Positions 32,708-41,024 of a stretch of 64,000 nt of DNA are shown here, one piece after another. Each line of letters starts with the position of its first letter. Positions within the stretch are counted from its first letter, which is position 1. The notes below the pieces were generated by a model. That model made no database searches. It was not told the DNA's origin and saw only the letters and a list, made by a program, of their open reading frames with translations. This stretch comes from Tenggerimyces flavus (GTDB lineage: Bacteria > Actinomycetota > Actinomycetes > Propionibacteriales > Actinopolymorphaceae): positions 1,178,001 through 1,242,000 of the forward strand of contig NZ_JAFBCM010000001.1 in assembly GCF_016907715.1 (NCBI RefSeq), given 5' to 3'. Position numbers and translations under genes: made by a program.

Positions 32708-35682
32708 ACATCTTCGTACTGCTTCCCATCGGCGCCGTTGTCGTGGTGGCCATCGGCGCGTTCGCGATCTTCGTCCTCAACGTCGGTGGGAACGACGAGA
32801 AGGCCAAGGAGGAACGCAAGCGCGCCAGCGAGCCGCGGACCGAGCGTGAGCGGCTGCCGTACCGGTACGGCGACGACGTCATCTTCATCTGGGGCAAGTC
32901 CGTCTGGACTGGCTTCTTCGTCACGACGACGACGGACGAGCACATCGCGAGCGACGACCTCGTGCCGGAGGCCCTCAAGCTCCCGCGGATGCTTCACCAA
33001 CTCGCCCGAGAGTTCCACCGGCCTCAGTTCCAGGTCATGCTCATTCCTCGGCGCCCCGACCTCAGCGGCTGGACGTTCGACCTGCTCGAACGCGTCTGGA
33101 ACCCGACCGAAAACTTCCGGAAGTTGATCAGGCGTGAAGCAGACCGCGCGATCACCTTCGGCCGGCTGAGCGCCCAGTACGACGTCTTCTTCCTCATGCG
33201 TGTCGGCCAGCTCTCGGAGAGCCGAACCGGTGGCAGCGCCGCGGTCGCGGCGATCGCCGACCAGGCGACGGGCGTCCACGACGAGTACCTCGACCCCAAT
33301 CTCGTCGCCGAGTGGCACGAGAGCGCCGACGAGGTCTACGCCGTGGCGATCGACTCCGGCGTCGGTGTCCAGCCGATGCTGCGGCGCGATCTCGTTCGCA
33401 TCATCCGTACCTGCCTCTTCGGCCACCTGCCCGTTCCCGAGGACGATGCTCTCGACCGGCGGCCCTGGGGACCGCACGAGTTCGAGCTCGCCGCCGACTT
33501 CCGCGCGCCCAACCACAAGAGCCGGCTCGAGGTCACCGTCATCGACGACGAGACCGGCGAGGACCGTACGACCTACCTCTCGACGCTCGTCGCGACTGGC
33601 TGGCCGGACGCGATCCGGTTCGCGAAGTCACGCGCCTGGGGTCGCATCCTCAAGCGCCTCGACTTCCCGGTCGTCGTCTCCTGGCGTGGCCTGCTCCTCC
33701 CGCCGGAGGAGTTCCGCGATCGTGGCAAGAAGATCCGCGCCAACCTCGAGGACGAGGCGCGCGACATGGAACGTGCCCACGCGCGCGTCGACTCGCTGTT
33801 GGTCGAGCAGGTCGAACGAGCCAACCATCTCGTCGACGAGCAGGACAGCCGTCCGTTCCCGGGCATGGAGTCCCAGCTGCTCATCACGATCTCGGCGCCG
33901 AGCGCCGAGGAACTGGAGAACAGGCGTCGCCGGATCGAGCGACTGTTCGCGAAGTCCCTCGACGCCACCGTGCTCCGGCCCAAGCGACTGCAGTATCGCC
34001 TTCTGTACAACGTTCTTCCTGGCGACGGCGACCGTTCGCCGGTCGGCCGGATCGCTCCGTTCCGGCGCCTGCAGGAGCTCGACCAGCTCGGCATCGCACT
34101 GCTGACGACCGCCACTCAGGTCGGCGACCGCGCGGTCGCCGGGCGCGACGGCATCACCAAGGGCTGGGAGGGCATCCTCATCGGCCGTACGCGTGACGGC
34201 CACGCGCCCGTCCACTACTCGGCGCACTCCTCGATCGCGCGCGAGAACGGTGCGGGCATGGTCATCGTCGGCGCGTCCGGCGGCGGCAAGACGACGCTGG
34301 CGCTCAAGATCTTCCACTACGAGTCCGAGGCCGGCGCACGTTGCGTCTTCATCGACCCGAAGATCGATGCCGCGCGGCAGGCGTACTACCTCGCGTTCGG
34401 CTCGCAGGTCCTCGACGCCGACTTCATGCGGCACGCCGCGGAGGGCTGTCTCGCCCAGCCGGACTGCCCGTTCCAGCCGATCAACGAGGAGTACTGGCGC
34501 GAGACCGAGATCATCGACCCGCTCCGCGGCCGGTCCGGCAACCTCGACCCGTTGCTCACGGCGCAGACGGTCACCGAGGGCCGCATGCACGCGCAGGCGA
34601 TGCTCGAGATCTTCCTCGGCGAGGTCGCGTGGGGCCGCGTAAGCGGGTACGTCGTGGAGGCGTTCTCTCGCATCGTCAACGAGTACGACCATGCGGTCGC
34701 CGCGTACCGTTCCGCCCACCTGGGTGCGACGCGCAACCAGATCGAGGAGCAGGTGCCGCGGCCGACGTCGTGGCAGGTTCTGCAGCTGGTCGTCGACGAG
34801 TACGAGCGGATCAAGACCGCTGGCGTCGCGGACACCGAGGTCCGAGACCTGCGGTTCGCCGCGGCCATCCTCGAGGACCTGCGGAAGAACCCGTACGCCC
34901 GCGTCGCGTTCGCGCGTGATGCTGCGTCCGCGGTCGACTTCGAGGGTAAGCGGCGGACGATCATCACCCTGCGCGGTCTGCCCAGGGCGCAGGGAAACAG
35001 CTCGTCGGCCAACATCGCTCGCGGCATCATCTACCTGGTGACGCGGCTCGGCTTCCAGATGCTGGAGGAGACGACCGAGCGCGATCCGTACAAGGGCTGG
35101 CGCCCGCAGATGCTGTTCGTCGACGAGGCGTACAGCGTCGCGAGCACCGGCGAAGGGCGTGACCTCATCAGCTACGTGCTGAAGCAGGGCCGCGCGTTCA
35201 ACATCGGCGTCGTGCTGATCACCCAGCAGGCAGGTGACCTGGCGCGGATCGAGTCCGACGACGTGGACGCGAAGGCAGCGGGGACGAACCAGATCCACAC
35301 AGTGTTCGCGTTCCGCCACCACTCCGACGCCGATGCTGCCCAGACGCTGCCGCTGCTGAACCGCATGCCGGACGAGCGCGCGATGATCGAGACCCTGAAG
35401 GCGATGCGCGACGGCGAGTGCGTCATGCGCGATGTCGACGGCGAGCTCGCGAGCGTCGAAGTGGACCGCGCGTTCTTCGAGTTCGCGGCCGCGATCCAGA
35501 GCAACCCCAACCTCGAGGCCCGGTTCAAGGCGTTCGATCCCTCCCCTGATGTCAACGACTGGCGGACGGTCGAGGAGAGCGCAGAAATGCTCGGCGCCGA
35601 ACGAGGTAGCGCGGACGAAGACGTGGACGCTGAGTCGGAGGTCGAGTCGCCGGGAGGCGTAAGTCAGGGGGTCTCAGCGTGA
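32704..35682 (+). CDS. VirB4/TcpF-like conjugation ATPase
   Basis: The 992-residue ATPase powers the channel. An N-terminal hydrophobic segment (~5-26) is followed by a long polar domain and a VirB4-type RecA core. Walker A is GASGGGKT (~523-530), Walker B is QMLFVDEA (~802-809), and a downstream LITQQAGD motif (~837) resembles the hexameric HerA/VirB4 glutamine motif. A Gly/Asn/Thr segment follows with FRHHSDADA. Presence of a membrane anchor on a VirB4 protein is uncommon but known in Gram-positive systems. It is the largest gene of the operon, coupled at both ends. Substrate (DNA or protein) is unknown because no relaxase is near. Confidence 0.88.
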   Translation: MNIFVLLPIGAVVVVAIGAFAIFVLNVGGNDEKAKEERKRASEPRTERERLPYRYGDDVIFIWGKSVWTGFFVTTTTDEHIASDDLVPEALKLPRMLHQLAREFHRPQFQVMLIPRRPDLSGWTFDLLERVWNPTENFRKLIRREADRAITFGRLSAQYDVFFLMRVGQLSESRTGGSAAVAAIADQATGVHDEYLDPNLVAEWHESADEVYAVAIDSGVGVQPMLRRDLVRIIRTCLFGHLPVPEDDALDRRPWGPHEFELAADFRAPNHKSRLEVTVIDDETGEDRTTYLSTLVATGWPDAIRFAKSRAWGRILKRLDFPVVVSWRGLLLPPEEFRDRGKKIRANLEDEARDMERAHARVDSLLVEQVERANHLVDEQDSRPFPGMESQLLITISAPSAEELENRRRRIERLFAKSLDATVLRPKRLQYRLLYNVLPGDGDRSPVGRIAPFRRLQELDQLGIALLTTATQVGDRAVAGRDGITKGWEGILIGRTRDGHAPVHYSAHSSIARENGAGMVIVGASGGGKTTLALKIFHYESEAGARCVFIDPKIDAARQAYYLAFGSQVLDADFMRHAAEGCLAQPDCPFQPINEEYWRETEIIDPLRGRSGNLDPLLTAQTVTEGRMHAQAMLEIFLGEVAWGRVSGYVVEAFSRIVNEYDHAVAAYRSAHLGATRNQIEEQVPRPTSWQVLQLVVDEYERIKTAGVADTEVRDLRFAAAILEDLRKNPYARVAFARDAASAVDFEGKRRTIITLRGLPRAQGNSSSANIARGIIYLVTRLGFQMLEETTERDPYKGWRPQMLFVDEAYSVASTGEGRDLISYVLKQGRAFNIGVVLITQQAGDLARIESDDVDAKAAGTNQIHTVFAFRHHSDADAAQTLPLLNRMPDERAMIETLKAMRDGECVMRDVDGELASVEVDRAFFEFAAAIQSNPNLEARFKAFDPSPDVNDWRTVEESAEMLGAERGSADEDVDAESEVESPGGVSQGVSA

Positions 35683-37892
35683 GGTCGGGCTGGGGGCGAC
35701 TACGTAGGGCGGGCTCTCCGCTGCTGTTCGTCCCGTCGCCGAAGACGTCACGCCAGCGTCGACGTCTGCGCGCCGGCGCCCTGATGGTGGCTCGCGTTGT
35801 CACGGCAATCGCTGTCCTCAGCGGGACACTGCTGGGCGTCACCTTGGCTGTGCAGCCAGCCCGCGCCGCAGACCTCCAATGCTCTGTGGGCGCAGCTGAC
35901 CAGCCCACCAACCTCGGACCCGAGAAGTTCAACGCTGGCACGACGGCCTGGGTGCCTCTCATCGCCACCGAAGACGTTCAAGTCGTGGAGAAGTCTGACG
36001 AGTATACGAAGAAGGGGGCGCAGTTCCAGCCGAGCGATCACACCTTGTGGGAGGTCGTTGGACCCAGAGGCTTGAAGTGGTCCTACTCGCCTCAGGGGCT
36101 CAAGGAATCGTCGAAGAAGGAATTCAGTCGGGATAATCCGGAAAGCAACTTCGAGGACAAGTGCTCCCTCGTGGACGTCTCCGGCGTTGCTATCGCGCAG
36201 ATGATCTGGGAATTCAGCCGCTTCCTCGCGGGACTTACCATTGGCCTCAAACAGATCGCGACCGCCGAGGCGCCATTCAAGCCTTTCTATGATGAGCAGA
36301 GTCGGCTCGTCAACGGGCTGCGAGACGGAATATTCATTCCTTCGCTCGCTCTAGGGGTCTTGATCACCGGACTGTGGGTTCTGTCCCGTGTGCACCGGCG
36401 CGCCGACTCCCGCGAGACGTATGCAGGTGTCATCGGGGCAGCCGCCATCGTCGTTCTGCTGTCTGTCGTCCTGTTTGGCAACAACTACCGCGACCTGACC
36501 ACCGTGGTCGACAGCTATACCTCGACGTTCAATAATGGGGCTCTGAACCTCCTTGTCGACATGGATGAGAGTGAGGAGCCGGAGAGCCCGTGTTACCTCT
36601 CTGTCGTGACTGTCGGGTCGGGCTTTACCGCTCCCTCGTCGGACAAGGACGACGACCCCGGTGGAGGTAATGCGCAGACTTACAATCGCGGCACGCGGGT
36701 TTCGACCTGCATGCTCTACAAACTCTTGCTGTACAACTCGTGGGCGAATGGTCAGTACGGCTCTGATGATGCATTGTTGGTGAACGATCTTCACTACAAC
36801 GGCGACCAGATAAGGGATCCAAACGGTTACTGCGTCGAGTCGCCCTACCGGTGCAAGTCGGGAACGCGCCCGGACGGCGGCAAGATCAATCTTGGTGTAC
36901 AGCAGGTCATCGCCCAGGCGTATACACGGAACGAGACGCTCAGCCTTCCTGTCGACGCGAAGAAGCGCTATCCGCCCGAATCAGAGCCGAACCGTCTCCA
37001 GTTGTGGAAAGCCGTACAGTACGGTGTCGCCGAACATTATTCGCAGCACTATGCGACATGGAAGGGCGTTGAGCCGACAGGGCGAATGGCGACAGCAATT
37101 GGCGCCGCGGTGATGAATCTGATCGTCCTCGTCGCGGTCGGTCTTATCGCGATCCTCACCATCTTCTGGCATGGCGTCCTGTTCATAGCCTGGATCTTGC
37201 TACCGATCGTGGCCGCTGTGGCGATCTTCCCGCCGGCGCGACGATATTTACGTGCGGTCGTCGGCATCATGGTGCAGGCCGTCTTCCTCCGGTGTGTCTT
37301 CGGGCTCGTCCTCGTGGTGCTTCTCTCGGTCATGAACGCGATCCAGGTCAGCCAGGGATCTACCGCGCTCAAGATCATTCTCATGATCATCGCGGGGTTC
37401 GCGATCTGGAAGCTCCTGAGTGCTCTACGCAGCGGTCAGCTGAGCCCTCGGATCGCCCAAGAAGCCGCCCAGATGGGTGTACTCCCCTCCGACGAGGGAA
37501 TCGACCGGACCTTCCGACGCGCACGCGCCGGGGCAGCTGGGCTCGCTGCGTCTACAGCTCGCACAGCCGGGCGCCGGGTGTACGGCAGTTGGGCCGGCGG
37601 CAGGGAGGCGGCGGCCACGGCGAGGACCGAGTCCCCTCACGACAGCAGATCGGCGGAGTACAGGCAAGAAGTGGCGACGGCCAGGCAACGTGGGCGTGTC
37701 CAGGGCGGTCGCTCGGCGACCTCGTTGGGCCGCATACGGCAGCAAGCGGAGAACCAGGCGGTATCAAGGACGCAGCGCGACATCCGATACGCACGCCTCG
37801 ATCGCGAACGCGAGAAGCGCGAGAAACGCGAGCAAGACGAGAATGGTCAGGGCGGCGGCCGGAACGACAACAACAAACGGCAGGATCCCTGA
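35679..37892 (+). CDS. TcpH/VirB6-like polytopic channel protein with charged C terminus
   Basis: The 737-residue protein starts at a GTG overlapping the ATPase stop. A signal-like helix (~38-60) ends with PARA, a long extracytoplasmic loop (~65-165) follows, and helices lie near ~170-190, ~213-235, ~250-268 and then in a compact bundle at ~470-590. The cytoplasmic C terminus (~620-737) is a charged, repetitive Arg/Glu/Gln segment ending in Asn/Asp/Gln. This matches the TcpH/VirB6/TrbL class, the inner-membrane core of the channel. The middle of the gene (36.0-37.3 kb) has visibly lower GC and more A/T-ending codons than its neighbours. Confidence 0.75.
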   Translation: MRSGWGRLRRAGSPLLFVPSPKTSRQRRRLRAGALMVARVVTAIAVLSGTLLGVTLAVQPARAADLQCSVGAADQPTNLGPEKFNAGTTAWVPLIATEDVQVVEKSDEYTKKGAQFQPSDHTLWEVVGPRGLKWSYSPQGLKESSKKEFSRDNPESNFEDKCSLVDVSGVAIAQMIWEFSRFLAGLTIGLKQIATAEAPFKPFYDEQSRLVNGLRDGIFIPSLALGVLITGLWVLSRVHRRADSRETYAGVIGAAAIVVLLSVVLFGNNYRDLTTVVDSYTSTFNNGALNLLVDMDESEEPESPCYLSVVTVGSGFTAPSSDKDDDPGGGNAQTYNRGTRVSTCMLYKLLLYNSWANGQYGSDDALLVNDLHYNGDQIRDPNGYCVESPYRCKSGTRPDGGKINLGVQQVIAQAYTRNETLSLPVDAKKRYPPESEPNRLQLWKAVQYGVAEHYSQHYATWKGVEPTGRMATAIGAAVMNLIVLVAVGLIAILTIFWHGVLFIAWILLPIVAAVAIFPPARRYLRAVVGIMVQAVFLRCVFGLVLVVLLSVMNAIQVSQGSTALKIILMIIAGFAIWKLLSALRSGQLSPRIAQEAAQMGVLPSDEGIDRTFRRARAGAAGLAASTARTAGRRVYGSWAGGREAAATARTESPHDSRSAEYRQEVATARQRGRVQGGRSATSLGRIRQQAENQAVSRTQRDIRYARLDREREKREKREQDENGQGGGRNDNNKRQDP

Positions 37893-37910
37893 CCGGGTCC
37901 TGTCGTGCGG

Positions 37911-39455
37911 CTAGGGGTCGATCGCGCGCATCTTGGCGGAGAGCTCTTCTCGTTGGCTGAGGTCCATTGCGTCGGCGCTGTGAATCTCGAACGTGCCGAT
38001 CTCCGTCTCGGAGGTGAGATCGGTGACGGTGGTGTAGATCACCTGGTCGACGTCATAGCGAAGAGTCACCTTGAGTGGTGAGTTCTCTGGCCGCCGTCTG
38101 ATCGGGAAACGACGGTCGGCGATGATCCTCACCTCTTCCGGCACCGTCGAGTCGCCCTGCGTGATTCGCACGCGCACGGTCTCCTGAAAGTCCCGCAGCG
38201 TGCCCGTGACATCGTCCCCGGCCGCGGGGAGCGCGGTGTTGCGTGGAACGATCACAGAGTTGATCAACTCTTTCGTCCTCCCGTCCCGGACGAGTTGGCC
38301 GAGGCCGTGGGAGGTGACGTCGCGGATCTTGGGGCGGGGGTTCGAGATGCGGATTCCTGCGGCGGGGTTGGCTTCTTGGTCGAGCAGGTGGGCCTGGATG
38401 GCCGCGCCTTGGGCTATGAGGTCGTCGGGGTTCTGGGACCAGTCGGGTGGGTGGCCGGCCAACTGTTCGAGCATCTGGCGGACCATGGGCATCCTGGTCG
38501 AGCCGCCGGCGAGGAGGATGCGGTCGACTTGGCGCCAGGGGAGGCCGGCTTCTTCCACGACTTGCTCGACACTGTCGCGAGTCCTGCTGACCAGCGCGGA
38601 GCAGAGATCTTCGAACTCGGCTCGGGTCACCGGCAGCGTGGTCGTGAACGTTCCCGCCGCGACGGTGACTTGGGTCGACGGCGAGGAGGACAGCGTTCGC
38701 TTGGCGAGCTCGGCCTTCTCGCGCAGCGCAGCCTCCCAGGCCGGGTCGTCCAGCAGATCCGGACCGCCGGCAGCCATGAAGCGGGCGTTGAGGAGGCGCA
38801 TGAGCTCGTTGTCGAAGTCGAAGCCGCCGAGGTTCCGGTCCCCGTGCGTCGCCAGGACGCGGAAGTCGCCCCCGGCGATGGTCAGGACCGTCACGTCGAA
38901 CGTGCCGCCGCCGAGGTCATAGACCACCACGTTCCCGGACACCGAGCCGTCCAGGCCGTACGCCAGCGCGGCGGCGGTGGGCTCGTTCAGGATCCGCCGC
39001 ACGTTGAGGCCGGCGATCGTTCCCGCGTCGATCGTCGCCCGCCGGGGCGCATCGTCGAAGTACGCCGGAACGGTGATCACCGCGTCCGTCACCTCGTCGC
39101 CCAGCACCCGCTCGGCGTCGACCTTCAGCCGCTTCAGGATCAGCGCCGAGATCTCTTCCGGCCGATACTGCGTCCCCGCCTCGGTCTCGAACCGCCACGA
39201 CGGATCGCCCATCGAACGCTTGACGAACTCCACCACATCGAGCGGCGACGCCTGCACCGAACGCTTGGCCATCGTCCCCACGACCGGCGTCTCACCTGCG
39301 AAATAGACCACCGACGGAGTGAGCTTCTCGCACTCCCGATTGGGAATGAGCTCCGGCTTGCCAAGCGCGTTCACCCTCGCCACCGCGGAGAACGTCGTCC
39401 CGAGGTCGATGCCCACCGCGAGCCCGCCACCACGGACGGCTCGGCGCATCTCCAT
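37911..39455 (-). CDS. Short Hsp70-family protein
   Basis: The 514-residue protein has a complete actin-like ATPase domain: phosphate-1 motif GIDLGTTFSAVA (~15-26), NEPTAAALAYG (~156-166), phosphate-2 DLGGGTFDV (~179-187) and adenosine motif LLAGGSTRMPMV (~313-324). A beta-sandwich region follows to ~480, but the helical lid is nearly missing and the end is short (DnaK is ~620 residues). It is therefore a DnaK-like paralogue rather than the housekeeping chaperone, and neither DnaJ nor GrpE is adjacent. It lies between the two conjugation operons and starts only 19 bases from the divergent NERD-like gene, so the pair probably shares regulation. Confidence 0.9.
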   Translation of the reverse strand: MEMRRAVRGGGLAVGIDLGTTFSAVARVNALGKPELIPNRECEKLTPSVVYFAGETPVVGTMAKRSVQASPLDVVEFVKRSMGDPSWRFETEAGTQYRPEEISALILKRLKVDAERVLGDEVTDAVITVPAYFDDAPRRATIDAGTIAGLNVRRILNEPTAAALAYGLDGSVSGNVVVYDLGGGTFDVTVLTIAGGDFRVLATHGDRNLGGFDFDNELMRLLNARFMAAGGPDLLDDPAWEAALREKAELAKRTLSSSPSTQVTVAAGTFTTTLPVTRAEFEDLCSALVSRTRDSVEQVVEEAGLPWRQVDRILLAGGSTRMPMVRQMLEQLAGHPPDWSQNPDDLIAQGAAIQAHLLDQEANPAAGIRISNPRPKIRDVTSHGLGQLVRDGRTKELINSVIVPRNTALPAAGDDVTGTLRDFQETVRVRITQGDSTVPEEVRIIADRRFPIRRRPENSPLKVTLRYDVDQVIYTTVTDLTSETEIGTFEIHSADAMDLSQREELSAKMRAIDP

Positions 39456-39474
39456 GAGACCGTACTGTAGTCAG

Positions 39475-40464
39475 GTGCGTACGTTACGAGGCAGGTTGTG
39501 GCGGCTCGGGTTGGGCGCGGCACTCGTCGTCGCCATCCTCATCGTCGCCCAGCAAGACCTCGCGTCGACCGTGCTCGCCGTCTCCGGGCTCGCGATCGCC
39601 GCACTGCTCTGGCTGGGCCTTCGCCGGCCGTACGTCGCCGCCGCCGTCGTCTCGCTCGTCCTCGCGTGCGTGGCCATCAGCGAGATCACGCACTGGATCG
39701 GCGCGCAGCTCGGCTCCGTCGGCCCAGCCCAAGTGGGACTGGTCTTCTGGATCTTCGCGTTCGTCGTCGTCGCCGCCACCTGGTTCGCTCAAGGCACCGG
39801 ACGACCCTCGGCGCTGACGATCGTTCTCGCACACGCGGTCCTCGTCCTCGCCAGCTTCGCCGCCTACATCCAAACCGCCGTCGTCCCCGTCCTCGCCTTC
39901 ATCGTCGCCATCGCCATCGTCAGCTGGCGCGCCTGGTGGAGCCGCCGCCGTACGCGAAAGGGTCTCGACGCACTGACGCTCGACCCGTTGTCGAGGAACG
40001 CGATCCTCCGCGGCGCCGAACGGACGCGAGAAGCCCTCGCCGAACTCGACGACCGCGTCGTCGGACCGGTGCGGCTCAACGACCTCGAGATCGAACACGT
40101 CGTGCTCACTGGCGATCGGACGTTCGTGGTCGAGACCAGGCAATGGTCCGGCAAGGTCGAGCGAGTTCGGCTTGCCAGCAAGGGGAAAACCGCTGTCGAG
40201 GCTTTCGGCCTGGACTCCGATGTGAACGAGCTCGCCGCGCGGACCGAGCCCGTCGTCCGAGCCGCCTTGGCGCTTGCCCGGCAGTTCGGTTTGAACGGCG
40301 GTGACATTGTCGCGGTTGTGGCGTTGTGGGACGATGTGGAACTCGGCGAGCACGTTGTCGAAATGCGCGCAAGCGAGCGGCGAGCCGCACGGAGACGGGC
40401 CCTTCCGGTGACCTATCTCGTCAAAGGTGACCATCTCGCCGAATGGATCCGCACGATGGATTAG
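39475..40464 (+). CDS. Membrane protein with C-terminal NERD-like domain
   Basis: The 329-residue product begins at a GTG (39475), and earlier codons overlap the Hsp70 gene. Four hydrophobic helices lie at ~12-145, and a cytoplasmic domain follows at ~165-329. In it a sequence of the form IEHVVLTGDRTFVVETRQWS precedes GKVERV. This recalls the NERD (nuclease-related) fold, where an acidic residue and a DxK/ExR pair bind metal. Here ET-R replaces the common D-K, so activity is uncertain. NERD proteins occur in defence and plasmid contexts. It diverges from the Hsp70 gene and is followed after 22 bases by a lipoprotein gene. Confidence 0.65.
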   Translation: MRTLRGRLWRLGLGAALVVAILIVAQQDLASTVLAVSGLAIAALLWLGLRRPYVAAAVVSLVLACVAISEITHWIGAQLGSVGPAQVGLVFWIFAFVVVAATWFAQGTGRPSALTIVLAHAVLVLASFAAYIQTAVVPVLAFIVAIAIVSWRAWWSRRRTRKGLDALTLDPLSRNAILRGAERTREALAELDDRVVGPVRLNDLEIEHVVLTGDRTFVVETRQWSGKVERVRLASKGKTAVEAFGLDSDVNELAARTEPVVRAALALARQFGLNGGDIVAVVALWDDVELGEHVVEMRASERRAARRRALPVTYLVKGDHLAEWIRTMD

Positions 40465-40486
40465 TACAACCACACGGGGAGAAACA

Positions 40487-41023
40487 GTGAGCACACCTGG
40501 ACTGGCGAGGGCGGCTCGCGTAGCCGCCGCCATAGCGCTTCTTGGCAGCGTCGCCTTCGCTTGTGGTGACAATCCCTCGCCACAGAGCGCGGGCACGGGT
40601 ACGGGTACGGAAGGCATCATGCCCGTGGAAGGCGAGCCCCTCGAGGAGGAAGTCGAACTCCCTCCGGACAAGGCGGCAGCCAAGGTCGCGGAGTCGTTCT
40701 GGCGCAACCTCAGCTTTGGCGACGGAACGGCGACCTGCGACGCGCTCACCCCGGAGATGCAGGACAAAACGCCTTGGCTGACTGGTCAAACGGGCGACTG
40801 CCCAGCTCAGATGCGCAAACTGCACAAGCGGCTCGACGAGCGGGAGGTCCTTGCGTTGAGGACGGCCATCGTCGAACGTGTCACGATCTCGGAGTCAGGC
40901 ACGAAGGCGACAGTCGACGACAATGACGTCACCATGCACGACGAGGACGAGGTCGGCACGTCGTCGAGTTCGATGGAGCTCGAGTTCGACGACGGCCGGT
41001 GGCTGATCAGCAGCCTCGGTTAG
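40487..41023 (+). CDS. Small secreted/lipoprotein-like protein, SnoaL/NTF2-like
   Basis: The 178-residue product starts at a GTG with ribosome site GGGGAGA. A signal peptide ends in SVAFACGD; the Cys could be lipidated, but the Phe at -2 is atypical. A Gly/Thr repeat follows (GTGTGTEG, from ACGGGT repeats) and an acidic linker (~45-60). The mature domain has AAKVAESFWRNLSFGDGTAT near the start and a final DDGRWLISSLG strand, consistent with an NTF2-like/DUF4878-like fold. It is co-directional with the NERD-like gene, and its stop converges with the MinD-like gene after 1 base. Confidence 0.7.
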   Translation: MSTPGLARAARVAAAIALLGSVAFACGDNPSPQSAGTGTGTEGIMPVEGEPLEEEVELPPDKAAAKVAESFWRNLSFGDGTATCDALTPEMQDKTPWLTGQTGDCPAQMRKLHKRLDEREVLALRTAIVERVTISESGTKATVDDNDVTMHDEDEVGTSSSSMELEFDDGRWLISSLG

Positions 41024-41024
41024 A

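Noticed and set aside
37911-39455. Annotation as housekeeping dnaK
   Set aside because: Too short, lid missing, and no grpE or dnaJ nearby.
40600-40612. Tandem ACGGGT repeats in the lipoprotein gene
   Set aside because: Only about two copies, in frame, encoding a Gly-Thr linker; not a significant repeat locus.
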